Below are positions 42,439 through 51,463 of a DNA stretch of 64,000 bases, piece after piece. The notes under the pieces were generated by a model. It made no database searches, was not told where the DNA came from, and worked only from the letters and a program-made list of their open reading frames with translations. The stretch is from Micromonospora sp. U21 (lineage in GTDB: Bacteria; Actinomycetota; Actinomycetes; Mycobacteriales; Micromonosporaceae): positions 248,001-312,000 of the forward strand of contig NZ_JAGPYK010000007.1 of assembly GCF_018070045.1 (NCBI RefSeq), given 5' to 3'. Each line of letters begins with the position of its first letter. Within the stretch, counting starts at the first letter, position 1. A program made the position numbers and the translations under genes.

Positions 42439-43620
42439 CTACGTCGAGGGTATTGGTGGTTCGGGCGGGTTTCCGTGGGCCCGGATGCTGTCGGTGACGG
42501 CAACCCCGGCGAGCACGAGGGTGGCGCTGAGGCCGGCAACCAGCGCGGGGGTGAGCACCAGGACGGGTCCCGCGACCACCAGCACGAGCAGCGCGACCAG
42601 CCGGGACGGCGACACCCGGCTGAACACCTCGTACTCGAATCGGGCGCGTCCGGCCAGGAACAACGCGGGCCCGCCGAGGATGACGCCGGCAAGCCAGGGC
42701 GCCGTCTGTTCGGTGGGATGGGCGATGACGACTTCGATACCGGCGGCGGTGGCGACCACACCGGCCACCATGAGCAGGTGGGTGTATGGCGCGGACCGTA
42801 CGAATCTGCCTGGATTGCGGGAGGTTTCGATGGCAGCTTGCAGCAGGGCCCCGGCGCGGTGGACGTAGATCTGCCACAGCAGCACGGTGGCGGCGAAGCC
42901 GACCAGGAGCGCCATCGTACGGACGATCGTCGGGTCGTTGTCGGCGTAGGCCAGCGTGGTGACGAGGATGAGGTCCCCGAGAGCGAGAGTGAAGAACTGC
43001 TGGTAGCGCTCCGCCAGGTGGTCGGCTGCCACCGCGTACTGGGGCATGGGTACCCGGCCGAGCCGCGGTGTGGGGTAGCGGAGCCAGGCTGACCCGTAGT
43101 CGACGACGAGCGCGGCGGCCCACAGCAGGCCCCGCGCCGGGCCTGCCACGAAACTGCCGGCGAGCCACGGTACGGCGGACACGGTGAACCAGAAGATGAA
43201 CCGGCTGGGGGGTAGTCGCGCCGCGCGGCCGTGCCGCGCGGCGACGAGAAAGATGCCACGTCCCACCTGGACCGCCACGTATGCGCCCGCGAAGAGCAGG
43301 GCGTGCGCGGCGAAGGCTCCGGGCAGTGAGCCTGCCATCAGGATGGTCCCGAGCATGACCCAGAGCGTGCTGACGAAGATGGGGGGCCGCTGCGCGTGGT
43401 AGAGGTCGGTTGCCAGCGCGGTCGCGGACCAGACCCACCAGATCGCCATCAGTAGCAGCAGGGACTGGAGGCCCCCGACCCAGTCGAGCCGCTGCGCCAG
43501 GGTTCGTGACGTCAGGGCGAGCGCAGCGACGAACACCAGATCGAGAAACAACTCCAGCAGGGTGGCCCGCTGGGGCCCCTCATCCCTACGGGTCAGCCCT
43601 ACCGCTTGATCGGTCGTCAT
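42439..43620 (-). CDS. Low temperature requirement protein A (LtrA) family membrane protein
   Basis: Integral membrane protein of 393 residues with about 11 hydrophobic helices. LtrA family motifs are present: VGLTRRDE..., TLLELFLDLVFVAAL, RPPIFVSTLWVML, and AERYQQFFTLALGDLIL. The family was named from Listeria growth in the cold but its biochemical role is unknown. It is the only gene of its transcription unit and converges with the NTF2-like gene. Confidence 0.85.
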   Translation of the reverse strand: MTTDQAVGLTRRDEGPQRATLLELFLDLVFVAALALTSRTLAQRLDWVGGLQSLLLLMAIWWVWSATALATDLYHAQRPPIFVSTLWVMLGTILMAGSLPGAFAAHALLFAGAYVAVQVGRGIFLVAARHGRAARLPPSRFIFWFTVSAVPWLAGSFVAGPARGLLWAAALVVDYGSAWLRYPTPRLGRVPMPQYAVAADHLAERYQQFFTLALGDLILVTTLAYADNDPTIVRTMALLVGFAATVLLWQIYVHRAGALLQAAIETSRNPGRFVRSAPYTHLLMVAGVVATAAGIEVVIAHPTEQTAPWLAGVILGGPALFLAGRARFEYEVFSRVSPSRLVALLVLVVAGPVLVLTPALVAGLSATLVLAGVAVTDSIRAHGNPPEPPIPST

Positions 43621-43789
43621 CAGGTGCCCGTCTACTGACTCCGAGGTCTGCTGGGACTCGAGAGCGGCTTGCGACAGGGAGAACGGGCCGAGTCGTATGC
43701 GGCGAGAAAGCCCTGAATGATGTTACGCGAGCATCAGCCGTAACCAGGGCGAAAAGGATGTTCCGTTCCAGCCGACCGGACAGACCCTC

Positions 43790-44344
43790 TCACCTCGGGC
43801 TGGCCTGATGATCCCGGCCCCTCATGGCGACTCCGTCGCCACCACTCTCGTTGTCCCAGACCCCGTACAGGTCGGCGCGTGTTGTCGCCGCCGCACCCGC
43901 TCGCGCCAGGGCGGCGGCCAGGATGTCCGGTGCGCGTCTGAGGTTGGCCGGGTCGGCGGCGGTCGCCATCGCCCAGTCGGCTGCCGCCGGTGGGGTGGCC
44001 GGTGGCACCACGAGCAGGTCGACCTGGATGTCCCGGCCTGTGGTGGCGACAAGAACGGCGGGGTCGAGAGTGTCGAACCAACCGAGATGAACCACGTCCG
44101 GTCCCACGGTCAACCGCCGGAGCCGGGCGTCCCAGGCGTGGATGTTGAGCATGAGGTGCCGGATCCGGCCATGTCGTTCAGCCAGGGCGTGCAGAAGGCC
44201 CGGGAGTTCGGCGGCCGGGTCCCAGGACCGCGGCCACCAGCCGCCGTCGAGCACGGCGCTTCCCCGATCGGTGGCGAGGACGATCCGAGGTGCGGCCGGC
44301 GTCGAAGCGGAGGCCGGGGCGGCGTGTAGCTGGGTGACGGACAT
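43790..44344 (-). CDS. DUF5994 family protein
   Basis: Soluble protein of 184 residues with the actinobacterial DUF5994 pattern: RIVLATDRGSAVLDGGWWPRSWDPAAELPGL, LMLNIHAWDARLRRL, and HLGWFDTLDP. Function unknown. ATG at 44344 is behind GGAAGG; the gene follows the LapA-like gene by seven bases and is probably co-transcribed with it. Confidence 0.75.
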   Translation of the reverse strand: MSVTQLHAAPASASTPAAPRIVLATDRGSAVLDGGWWPRSWDPAAELPGLLHALAERHGRIRHLMLNIHAWDARLRRLTVGPDVVHLGWFDTLDPAVLVATTGRDIQVDLLVVPPATPPAAADWAMATAADPANLRRAPDILAAALARAGAAATTRADLYGVWDNESGGDGVAMRGRDHQASPR

Positions 44345-44351
44345 GGCTGGC

Positions 44352-44780
44352 TCAGCCTTCCTGGCGGGGCGGCGGCGGGGTCTGGGCAACGCCGGTCATG
44401 GGTGGGGTTGATGAACCGGGCACGGGCCAACCGGCCGGCGGTGTCGCGGGCCGGCGGTTTCGCATCCTCAGTTGGAGGATGCGGACGGTGCCTGGCAGGG
44501 CGACGAGCAGGACCCCGATCACCGCCGCCAGCAGCAGCGCCACACCGGTCGGCAGAGCCGCCTGTGCACCGAAGAACGCCACGTGGGCCCGCTGTCCGTT
44601 CTGAAGTACGAAGATCAGGAGCAGCAGGAGCACGATCGCGAACACCACGGCCACGATCCACAGATCCCCGACACGCGAGCGCTTCATCGCAGGTCGAAGG
44701 GGTTTCGGACGGGAAGCGGCGGGGCCGTCGTGTCCGTTGACGGTGGAGGGTTGGACGTGCCTGTCTCGGGGTGCGGTCAT
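44352..44780 (-). CDS. LapA-domain membrane protein
   Basis: Protein of 142 residues with two membrane helices (DLWIVAVVFAIVLLLLLIFVLQNGQ and ALLLAAVIGVLLVAL) flanking the short conserved loop ...HVAFFGAQAALPTG, as in the lipopolysaccharide assembly protein A (DUF1049) domain. The tail is Pro-rich. The domain occurs widely in Gram-positives, where its job is unknown. ATG at 44780 follows GGAAGGCGG. Confidence 0.78.
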   Translation of the reverse strand: MTAPRDRHVQPSTVNGHDGPAASRPKPLRPAMKRSRVGDLWIVAVVFAIVLLLLLIFVLQNGQRAHVAFFGAQAALPTGVALLLAAVIGVLLVALPGTVRILQLRMRNRRPATPPAGWPVPGSSTPPMTGVAQTPPPPRQEG

Positions 44781-45315
44781 GACGAACCGCCGCCTTCCGA
44801 TGGGTGCCCGGCGTAGCTGGCCGTCTGTGTGTGCCAGCGGGGCGAGGGCTTGGGCGAGCGGCGACAGACTGTCGAGGCTCGGGGTGTGCCGGTGCGGGGG
44901 AGGGCCGGCCATCGGCGCCGCGGAGAGGCGGCGACCTGGTCGATGGATGTGCGGCGGCGGGTGATTTCAGCGTACGCCTCCGCGGCCGGCGCCGCTGTGT
45001 GGGCGGTTTCCGCCGCGCCCGGCCGCCGTGCGGGTGCAGGTCCACAGGGCGAGGGCGTACGGTGAACAAGTCGCCCGGGACCCCGGTGGCCGCCAGATGC
45101 CGTCGCCACCAGCCCATGAGGGGCGTTAACGATCGTCATCCCCATCGCCGCGAGGTGCTGGTCGTGTTGGTTGATCACCGACCACGTCCGGCCGTTCGGA
45201 TTCACCGGTCACCGCACATTCGGGTTCGGCGCGAGGGCCGGTGGTGGATTCCGACCCGTTCACACCGCCGTCCGAGAGCATGACCGTTTCGGACGGCTCA
45301 ACAAGGGAGCACCAG
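44781..45315 (+). promoter_or_regulatory. 535-base intergenic region with a leader hairpin
   Basis: No convincing gene here; an open minus-strand frame (44777-45205) has no recognisable protein pattern. Near the right end CCGTCCGA (45268-45275) and TCGGACGG (45289-45296) form a perfect 8-base hairpin just before the AAGGGAG ribosome site of the glycan operon. The divergent promoters for the LapA-like gene and the operon must lie in this region, but no clear -35/-10 pair is seen. Confidence 0.35.
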
Positions 45316-45489
45316 ATGAGGATTGCCAGAAACAGGATCGTCAGCGCACTTCGCGACCGGGGCCAGCAGGCCAGGGCCGACTGGGTCGAGCGCGAGCTGC
45401 CGGAGCGGGTTGACCCCGCCAAGCACTCCGGCCTGCTCGCCACCCTGCATCTCGACCCGGCTGACCTCGCCGACGCGCCCTCTCCGTGA
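45316..45489 (+). CDS. 57-residue protein leading a glycan operon
   Basis: Small charged soluble protein, Met-Arg-Ile-Ala-Arg-Asn start, with two predicted helices (NRIVSALRDRGQQARADWVE and the Asp/Pro-rich tail). ATG follows AAGGGAG and the stop overlaps the GTG of the first glycosyltransferase (GTGA), so it is real and coupled. No family recognised. A role in regulating or docking the glycosyltransferases is only a guess from position. Confidence 0.7.
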   Translation: MRIARNRIVSALRDRGQQARADWVERELPERVDPAKHSGLLATLHLDPADLADAPSP

Positions 45490-46490
45490 GGGTGGCGCTG
45501 CTCGGCCCAGTCGCCTGGCGCACGCCTCCGCACCACTACGGCCCCTGGGAGCAGGTGACTGGCCTGCTCGCCGAGGGGCTGGTCAGCCGCGGCGTCGACG
45601 TGACGCTCTTCGCGACGCTGGACTCGGTCACCTCGGCCCAGCTGGACGGCGTCTGCCCCCGCGGGTACGCGGACGACCCGGACATGGACGGCCGGGTGTG
45701 GGAGGCGATGCACGTCGCCTACGCGCTGGGCCGCTCGGCGCAGTTCGACCTGGTGCACAGCCACCTCGACTGGCTGCCGCTGGCCTTCGCGGAACACTGT
45801 CGCGCTCCGCTGCTCACCACCGTTCACGGCTTCTCCGGCGCGGGGATCCTGCCCGCCTACGCCCGGGTCCGCTCGTCCTACGTGTCGATCTCCGACGCCG
45901 ACCGGGCCCCCGAGCTCGACTACCTCGCCACGGTGCAGCACGGCGTAGACCTCACCGGGTTGCCGTTCACCCCCGACGCCGGCCCCGGGCTGGCGGCTTT
46001 CGGCCGGATCCATCCCGACAAGGGCACCCACACCGCCATCGAGATCGCCCGCCTCGCCGGCCGGCCCCTGACCATCTGCGGCATCGTGCAGGACGAGCGG
46101 TACTTCGCCGAGCAGGTGGCCCCGCACATCGACGGTGACCAGGTCGTCTTCCTCGGGTCGGTCGGTCCCCGCCGGCGTGCGGAGGTGCTGGGCGCCAGCA
46201 CCGCCCTGCTGCACCCGATCGCCTTCGACGAACCGTTCGGACTGTCGGTCGTGGAGTCGATGGCCTGCGGCACGCCGGTCGTCGCGTACGGGCGAGGGTC
46301 CATGCCGGAGGTCGTCGACGACGGTGTGACGGGATTCCTCGTCCACACCGTCGAGCAGGCCGTCGGCGCGGTGACCCGGGCCGCCAGCCTCGACCGCGGA
46401 AGTTGCCGTGCGCGGGCTCAGCAGCGCTTCAGCGCGGACCGGATGGTCACCGACTATCTCGCCGTCTACGACCACCTCCTCCACAGCTGA
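45486..46490 (+). CDS. GT4 family glycosyltransferase
   Basis: GT-B fold enzyme of 334 residues. The N-terminal domain has VAWRTPPHHYGPWEQVTGLLAEGL and VHSHLDWLPLAF. The C-terminal domain has the nucleotide-sugar motif with the two glutamates of E-x7-E in EPFGLSVVESMACGTPVVAYGRGSMPEVV. The pattern is close to actinobacterial GT4 proteins that act on GDP- or UDP-sugars. The donor cannot be assigned, but linkage with GH130 suggests mannose. Confidence 0.88.
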   Translation: MRVALLGPVAWRTPPHHYGPWEQVTGLLAEGLVSRGVDVTLFATLDSVTSAQLDGVCPRGYADDPDMDGRVWEAMHVAYALGRSAQFDLVHSHLDWLPLAFAEHCRAPLLTTVHGFSGAGILPAYARVRSSYVSISDADRAPELDYLATVQHGVDLTGLPFTPDAGPGLAAFGRIHPDKGTHTAIEIARLAGRPLTICGIVQDERYFAEQVAPHIDGDQVVFLGSVGPRRRAEVLGASTALLHPIAFDEPFGLSVVESMACGTPVVAYGRGSMPEVVDDGVTGFLVHTVEQAVGAVTRAASLDRGSCRARAQQRFSADRMVTDYLAVYDHLLHS

Positions 46491-46602
46491 ACCGCCTCGA
46501 ATCCGTTCCGCCGGTCACACACGCTGACCGGTGTGCGCCGTCACGCGTGAGGTTCGTCCCTCGTACTCCCGGGGCGGCCGACAACCGGAAGGCCCGACAC
46601 CC

Positions 46603-47739
46603 ATGCCCAGCTACGGATTCCTCAGCACCCACCCACCGACCCGGTGTGGACTTGCCACCTTCAACTCCGCCCTCGCCGCCCAGTTGACCGCCGACGGCGC
46701 GCACGGCGGCATCGTGCGGGTCACCGACCACGGCGATGACCAGCGGCCCGGGCCTGGGGTGGTGCACACCTGGTCGGCGCACACCCCGGCCGGCTGGCGG
46801 GACGCCGCAGCGGTCCTGAACACCTTCGACGTGGCCATCGTCCAGCACGAGTACGGCATCTACCCGGGCAACGACGGTGAGGACGTCCTGCCCCTGCTAC
46901 GCCGGCTCACCGTGCCGAGCATCGTGGTGCTGCACACCGTGCTCCGCCAGCCCTCCGCCCGGCAGAAGTCCCTGTTGGAGCAGATCGTCGCCACCGCCGG
47001 TGCGGTCGTCACGATGACCGACACCGCACGGGACCGGCTGCTCGTCGGCTACGCCGTGTCGCCGGGCAAGGTCACGGTCATCCCGCACGGCGCCGCCGAG
47101 CACGTCGGCGTACGCGTCGACCGACGTGCCCGCCCGCACCTGTTGACCTGGGGGCTGCTCGGTCCCGGCAAGGGCATCGAGTGGTCGTTGCGGGCCCTCG
47201 CGCGGTTGCAGGACCTGGAACCGACACCCAGTTACACCGTCGCGGGCCGGACCCACCCGAAGGTCATCGAGCACCAGGGCGAGACGTACCGGTCGGGGCT
47301 GCACCGGCTCGGTGCGCAACTGGGCATCGCGCATGACGTGGACTATCAGGACGTCTACCACGACCTGGAGGCACTGGGCCGGTTGATCCGCTCCGCCGAC
47401 GTGGTCGTGCTGCCGTACGACTCCCGCGAACAGGTCACCTCCGGCGTGCTCATCGAGGCGGTGGCGGCCGGGGTGCCCGTGGTGGCCACCGCGTTCCCGC
47501 ACGCCGTCGAGCTGCTCACCGGTGGACCCGGTCTGGTCGTACCCCACCAGGATCCGGCGGCGCTGGCCGCGGCGATCCGGCGGATCCTGATCGAGCCCGG
47601 TCTGACCGCCCGGCTGGCCGGCCGCGTCCGGCCGCTGGCCGCGCATCTGCGCTGGCCGGCGGTGGCGGCCCGGTACGGCACGCTCGCCGAGCGGCTCACC
47701 GAGGCCCGCCCGGTCGTCGTCGGCGCGGCGTCGGCGTGA
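46603..47739 (+). CDS. GT4 family glycosyltransferase
   Basis: Second GT-B enzyme, 378 residues: the N-terminal domain with HPPTRCGLATFNSALAAQL and VAIVQHEYGIYPGNDGEDVL, the C-terminal domain with LTWGLLGPGKGIEWSLRAL and VTSGVLIEAVAAGVPVVATAFPHAVELL. ATG at 46603 is behind GGAAGG. It sits 112 bases after the first transferase and overlaps the next gene (GTGA). It resembles mannosyltransferases grouped with GH130 genes in actinomycetes. Confidence 0.88.
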   Translation: MPSYGFLSTHPPTRCGLATFNSALAAQLTADGAHGGIVRVTDHGDDQRPGPGVVHTWSAHTPAGWRDAAAVLNTFDVAIVQHEYGIYPGNDGEDVLPLLRRLTVPSIVVLHTVLRQPSARQKSLLEQIVATAGAVVTMTDTARDRLLVGYAVSPGKVTVIPHGAAEHVGVRVDRRARPHLLTWGLLGPGKGIEWSLRALARLQDLEPTPSYTVAGRTHPKVIEHQGETYRSGLHRLGAQLGIAHDVDYQDVYHDLEALGRLIRSADVVVLPYDSREQVTSGVLIEAVAAGVPVVATAFPHAVELLTGGPGLVVPHQDPAALAAAIRRILIEPGLTARLAGRVRPLAAHLRWPAVAARYGTLAERLTEARPVVVGAASA

Positions 47740-48788
47740 CCGCGACCACCGGCCGCCCCACCATGTCGGCCGGCGGACGCTGGGTGGCGGCACCGGCGCC
47801 GAGTTTCGCGCACCTGATTCGGCTGAGCGACGACACCGGCCTGTTCGAGCACGCGCGGCACGCCATCGTCCGCCGCGAGCACGGCTACTGCACCGACGAC
47901 GTGGCTCGCGGCCTGGTCGTCATCAGCCGCGAGCCGGAACCGACCGAGGAGGTGCTCCGGCTCGCGGAGCGTTACCTGGCCTTCCTGACCCACGCGCAGG
48001 ACGACGGCGGCGCCTTCCGCAACCGGCTCGGCCACGATCGGCGCTGGGCCGACGATCCCGGGCTCGGCGACTGGTGGGGCCGAGCGCTGTGGGGGCTGGG
48101 CACCGCCGCTGCCCGCAGTCCCGCCGCCTGGATACGGGAGGAGGCGCTGGTCGCCTTCAGCAGGGGCGCCACGCGGCGCTCCCCAGCCCCGCACGCGATG
48201 GCCTTCGCCGGTCTCGGCGCGGCCGAGGTGCTGCGCCGGCACCCGGGCCACGCCGTCGCGGCCGCGTTGCTCGCAGACTCGGCGACCACCATCGGCGTCC
48301 CCGGAGCCGACCCGCGGTGGCCCTGGCCGCGGCAGCAGCTGACCTACGCCAGCCCGGCCCTCGCCGAGGTGGTCATCGCCGCCAGCCAACTGCGCCACGG
48401 CGGTCCAGCCCTCGACGAGGGTCTGCGGATGCTGACCTGGCTGCGCGACGTCCAGCTTCGCGAGGGGCGACTGTCGGTCGTACCCGCCGGAGGTTGGCGG
48501 CGCGGCGCGGTACGACTCCACCACGACCAGCAGCCGATCGAGGTGGCCGCCTTCGCCGATGCCTGTGCCACGGCAGCCACGGTCACCGGCGACGCCGCCT
48601 GGGAAATCGGGGTGCGGCAGGCGGTCGGGTGGTTCCTCGGCGACAACGACGTCGGTACGCCGATGTGGGATCCGGCGACCGGCGGCGGCTACGACGGGCT
48701 GACCCCGCACGGACCCAACCTGAACCAGGGCGCCGAATCTACCCTCGCGCTCATCTCCACCCTGCAGCACGCCCGGCGGTGGTCGTGA
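47736..48788 (+). CDS. Alpha/alpha-barrel glycan-associated protein
   Basis: Protein of 350 residues with repeated helical hairpins and conserved aromatic and acidic stretches (GYCTDDVARGLVV, FLTHAQDDGGAFRNRL, DDPGLGDWWGRALWGLGTAA, GTPMWDPATGGGYDGL, NLNQGAESTLALI), typical of six-hairpin alpha/alpha barrels such as glycosidases and epimerases. It is often annotated as a glycosyltransferase because of its neighbours. The start and end overlap the flanking genes. Activity unknown; a glycan hydrolase or phosphorylase partner of GH130 is plausible. Confidence 0.72.
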   Translation: MTATTGRPTMSAGGRWVAAPAPSFAHLIRLSDDTGLFEHARHAIVRREHGYCTDDVARGLVVISREPEPTEEVLRLAERYLAFLTHAQDDGGAFRNRLGHDRRWADDPGLGDWWGRALWGLGTAAARSPAAWIREEALVAFSRGATRRSPAPHAMAFAGLGAAEVLRRHPGHAVAAALLADSATTIGVPGADPRWPWPRQQLTYASPALAEVVIAASQLRHGGPALDEGLRMLTWLRDVQLREGRLSVVPAGGWRRGAVRLHHDQQPIEVAAFADACATAATVTGDAAWEIGVRQAVGWFLGDNDVGTPMWDPATGGGYDGLTPHGPNLNQGAESTLALISTLQHARRWS

Positions 48789-50275
48789 CCGGCATCCTGG
48801 CCGTCCGGCAGGACCGCATCCTCACCCCGGATCCACGCCGGGTCATCGTCAAGCTCTTCGTCCCAGGTGAGGACGCCGCGGTGGTACGCACCCGCGCGGG
48901 TGCGCTCATCGACCGTGTGGCGCGCCTCGACGACGAGGAGACCGGCAGGCTGTTGAGGGACACCTTCGACCGCTTCGGCGCCCGGCACCGCGACCTGGCC
49001 GGTACGTTCCACCACCACTACGGCCTCGTCCGGCACCGCGCCGCCCGGGCCTGGGATCTCTCCCCCACCAGCCGGCTCCTGGTTGGCGCCTACTTCAGTC
49101 ACGAGTACGCGGTCGAGTCCGCCGCCCTGTGCAACCCGTCGATGGTGGCCCATCCCGACCAGACCGAGCTGAGCGCCGGGCTGCTGCGCGTGGCGGTCAG
49201 CCTGCGCCAGATCGGCGAGGGCCACCTGTCGTCCATCGGCTTCGCCACTGCGGTCCTCGGACCCGGGCGCCATCTCGTCGTCGCCGACCGGCCCGGCCCT
49301 CTGGCCGTTGGACAGCGGACGGGCGTACGGCACCGCCGGGACCTGCTCGTTGCCGGGCTGGCCGAGGAGGACGTCGACAACGAGGTCAGCGCCACGGTGC
49401 TGGACGCCTTGCCCGACCGGTATGACGAGGCCACCTTCGAGCGGGTGCTCGGCGACCTGCCAGCGGATCTGCTCTCCCGCAGCACCGGGATGGGCACCCT
49501 CGAGCAACTGCGTCGCACCAACGCCGGCAGCTACGCCACGGCCTTTCCCGCCGACACGGCTCTGCACCAACGGGTGCTCTGGCCGGCCACCCCGGCGGAG
49601 AGCAACGGCATGGAGGACGCCCGGTTCGTTCGGTTCGTGGACGAGTCCGGTCCGGTGTACCGGGCCACCTACACCGCGTACGACGGCCGGAACGTCGCCA
49701 CCCGCGCGCTGGCCAGCAGCGACCTGCGCCGTTTCGAGATGACCCCGATGCGCGGGCCGGGTGCCCGCAACAAGGGGATCGCGCTGTTTCCCCGTACCGT
49801 CGGCGGCCGGCACCTGGCTCTCTGCCGCGCCGACGGCGAGACCATCGGTCTGACCGTGCTGGACGGCGACAACCGCTGGCAGTCCCCGGTCCCGTTGCAC
49901 GCCCCTAGGGACAGTTGGGAGTTGATCCAGGTCGGCAACTGCGGGTCCCCCATCGAAACCGAAGCGGGCTGGCTCGTTCTCACCCACGGTGTCGGGCCGA
50001 TGCGCCGGTACGCCATCGGCGCGCTCCTGCTCGACCTGCACCGGCCGGAGCGGGTCATCGCGCACCTTCCCGGCGTGCTCCTGTCACCCGACCAGTCCGA
50101 CCGGGACGGGTACGTACCCAACGTCGTCTACTCCTGCGGAGGGCTGATCCACGACGGCGAGCTGTGGCTGCCGTACGGGGCCAGTGACACTCGGGTCGGT
50201 TTCGCGACCGTGCCGGTCGCCTCCCTTCTCGCCGCGATGGTGGAGTCTCCACCGCCGGGCGGCAGGGACGGATGA
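48785..50275 (+). CDS. GH130 family beta-mannoside hydrolase or phosphorylase
   Basis: Five-bladed propeller enzyme of 496 residues. The GH130 motif ESNGMEDARF carries the catalytic-acid Asp. The region NPSMVAHPDQ and the C-terminal GYVPNVVYSCGGLIHDGELWLPYGASDTRVGFATV are also typical. A ~150-residue helical N-terminal part precedes the propeller, as in the GH130_2/3 types. Members phosphorolyse or hydrolyse beta-1,2- or beta-1,4-mannosides. GTG at 48785 overlaps the previous stop. The operon probably builds or recycles a mannose-containing glycan. Confidence 0.83.
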   Translation: MTGILAVRQDRILTPDPRRVIVKLFVPGEDAAVVRTRAGALIDRVARLDDEETGRLLRDTFDRFGARHRDLAGTFHHHYGLVRHRAARAWDLSPTSRLLVGAYFSHEYAVESAALCNPSMVAHPDQTELSAGLLRVAVSLRQIGEGHLSSIGFATAVLGPGRHLVVADRPGPLAVGQRTGVRHRRDLLVAGLAEEDVDNEVSATVLDALPDRYDEATFERVLGDLPADLLSRSTGMGTLEQLRRTNAGSYATAFPADTALHQRVLWPATPAESNGMEDARFVRFVDESGPVYRATYTAYDGRNVATRALASSDLRRFEMTPMRGPGARNKGIALFPRTVGGRHLALCRADGETIGLTVLDGDNRWQSPVPLHAPRDSWELIQVGNCGSPIETEAGWLVLTHGVGPMRRYAIGALLLDLHRPERVIAHLPGVLLSPDQSDRDGYVPNVVYSCGGLIHDGELWLPYGASDTRVGFATVPVASLLAAMVESPPPGGRDG

Positions 50276-50319
50276 GGGCCGGCCGTCGCTGCCGCCCTTG
50301 TCCGCGGTCAGTGGTATTT

Positions 50320-50334
50320 TGCACTCGCAGTGCA
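50320..50334. promoter_or_regulatory. Palindromic operator before the DUF2855 gene
   Basis: TGCACTCGCAGTGCA is a perfect 6-base-arm dyad in an AT-richer patch (GTATTTTGCACT), 36 bases before the DUF2855 start. It looks like a TetR-family operator, but no such regulator gene is adjacent. Confidence 0.5.
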
Positions 50335-50370
50335 CTTGTCTCCGTTTCCGGGACTGTCTAGCTTCAGACC

Positions 50371-51438
50371 ATGCCTGCCTCATGGACATTCGCCGTGGCC
50401 CGTGGCGACCTCGGCCGGACCACGCTCGTCGATGGCGTGACCCCCGCTCTGTCCGACGGTGAGGCGCTGCTCCGAGTGGACCGTGTCGGCCTCACCGCCA
50501 ACAACGTGACCTACGCGGTGCTCGGTGACTCGATGCGCTACTGGCAGTTCTTCCCGCCGGACGCCCGCGGGCTCGGGCCGCGGTGGGGGCTCCCGCCGCT
50601 GTGGGGCTTCGCCGAGGTGATCGCCTCGACGGTTCCCGAGGTCACGGTCGGGCAGCGGGTCTACGGCTACCTGCCGCCCGCGGGTCACCTCGTGGTGCGG
50701 CCGCACCGGGTGGATGCGTCCGGGTTCCGCGACGCGAGCACGCACCGGGCCGAGCTGCCCTCGCCGTACAACGCCTACCGGTCGACCACCGGCGACCCGG
50801 CGTACCGGCCCGAGCAGGAGGATCTGCTGATCCTGTTCCGGCCGCTGTTCTTCACGTCCTTCATGCTGGTCGATCAGGTCGCCGACAACGACTTCTACGG
50901 CGCGGCGTCGCTGGTGATGTCATCGGCGTCCAGCAAGACCGCGTACGCCACGGCGTTCGAACTGCACGGTCGTGGCCCACGCCTGGTCGGGCTCACCTCA
51001 CCCGGCAACCTCGCCTCCACGCGGTCACTCGGCTGCTACGACGAGGTCCTCTCCTACGACGACCTCGGCGTTCTCGACGTGGTTCGGACCGTCTATCTCG
51101 ATCTGTCCGGCGCGCCATCGACCCGTGCCGCTCTGCGACGGCGCCTCGGTGACCAGCTCGTGCGGGACATCGCGGTCGGGCTCACCAACCAGACTCCGAA
51201 CGCGGACGCCGCCGAGGAAGTCTTCTTCGCGCCGGTCCAGATGCGCAAGCGCAGCCAGGAATGGGGCCGCGAAGGGCTCGACCAACGGTTCACCGAGGCG
51301 TGGCAACGGTTCACCGCCGTGGTGAGCGGCTGGCTCGACGTCCGGGTCGGTGCGGGGCCGGAAGGCCTGCGACACGCGTGGCTCGAGGTCCTCGGCGGTC
51401 GTACGCCACCACGGGTGGGTCACGTCGTTCAATTGTGA
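50371..51438 (+). CDS. DUF2855 family protein
   Basis: Protein of 355 residues of the DUF2855 family, which resembles medium-chain dehydrogenase/quinone reductase folds. Conserved stretches include LLRVDRVGLTANNVTYAVLGDSMRYWQFFP, WGFAEVIAS, FFTSFMLVDQV and SSASSKTAYATAF. Zinc ligands are absent. It converges with the SDR gene 25 bases away. Function unknown; regulation is probably through the palindrome just upstream. Confidence 0.8.
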   Translation: MPASWTFAVARGDLGRTTLVDGVTPALSDGEALLRVDRVGLTANNVTYAVLGDSMRYWQFFPPDARGLGPRWGLPPLWGFAEVIASTVPEVTVGQRVYGYLPPAGHLVVRPHRVDASGFRDASTHRAELPSPYNAYRSTTGDPAYRPEQEDLLILFRPLFFTSFMLVDQVADNDFYGAASLVMSSASSKTAYATAFELHGRGPRLVGLTSPGNLASTRSLGCYDEVLSYDDLGVLDVVRTVYLDLSGAPSTRAALRRRLGDQLVRDIAVGLTNQTPNADAAEEVFFAPVQMRKRSQEWGREGLDQRFTEAWQRFTAVVSGWLDVRVGAGPEGLRHAWLEVLGGRTPPRVGHVVQL

Positions 51439-51463
51439 ATGGTCGACGGTCGACCGGAAACGG

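Noticed and set aside
44777..45205. 142-codon minus-strand frame in the gap before the glycan operon
   Set aside because: No recognisable family, no good ribosome site and inconsistent codon bias; left as intergenic.
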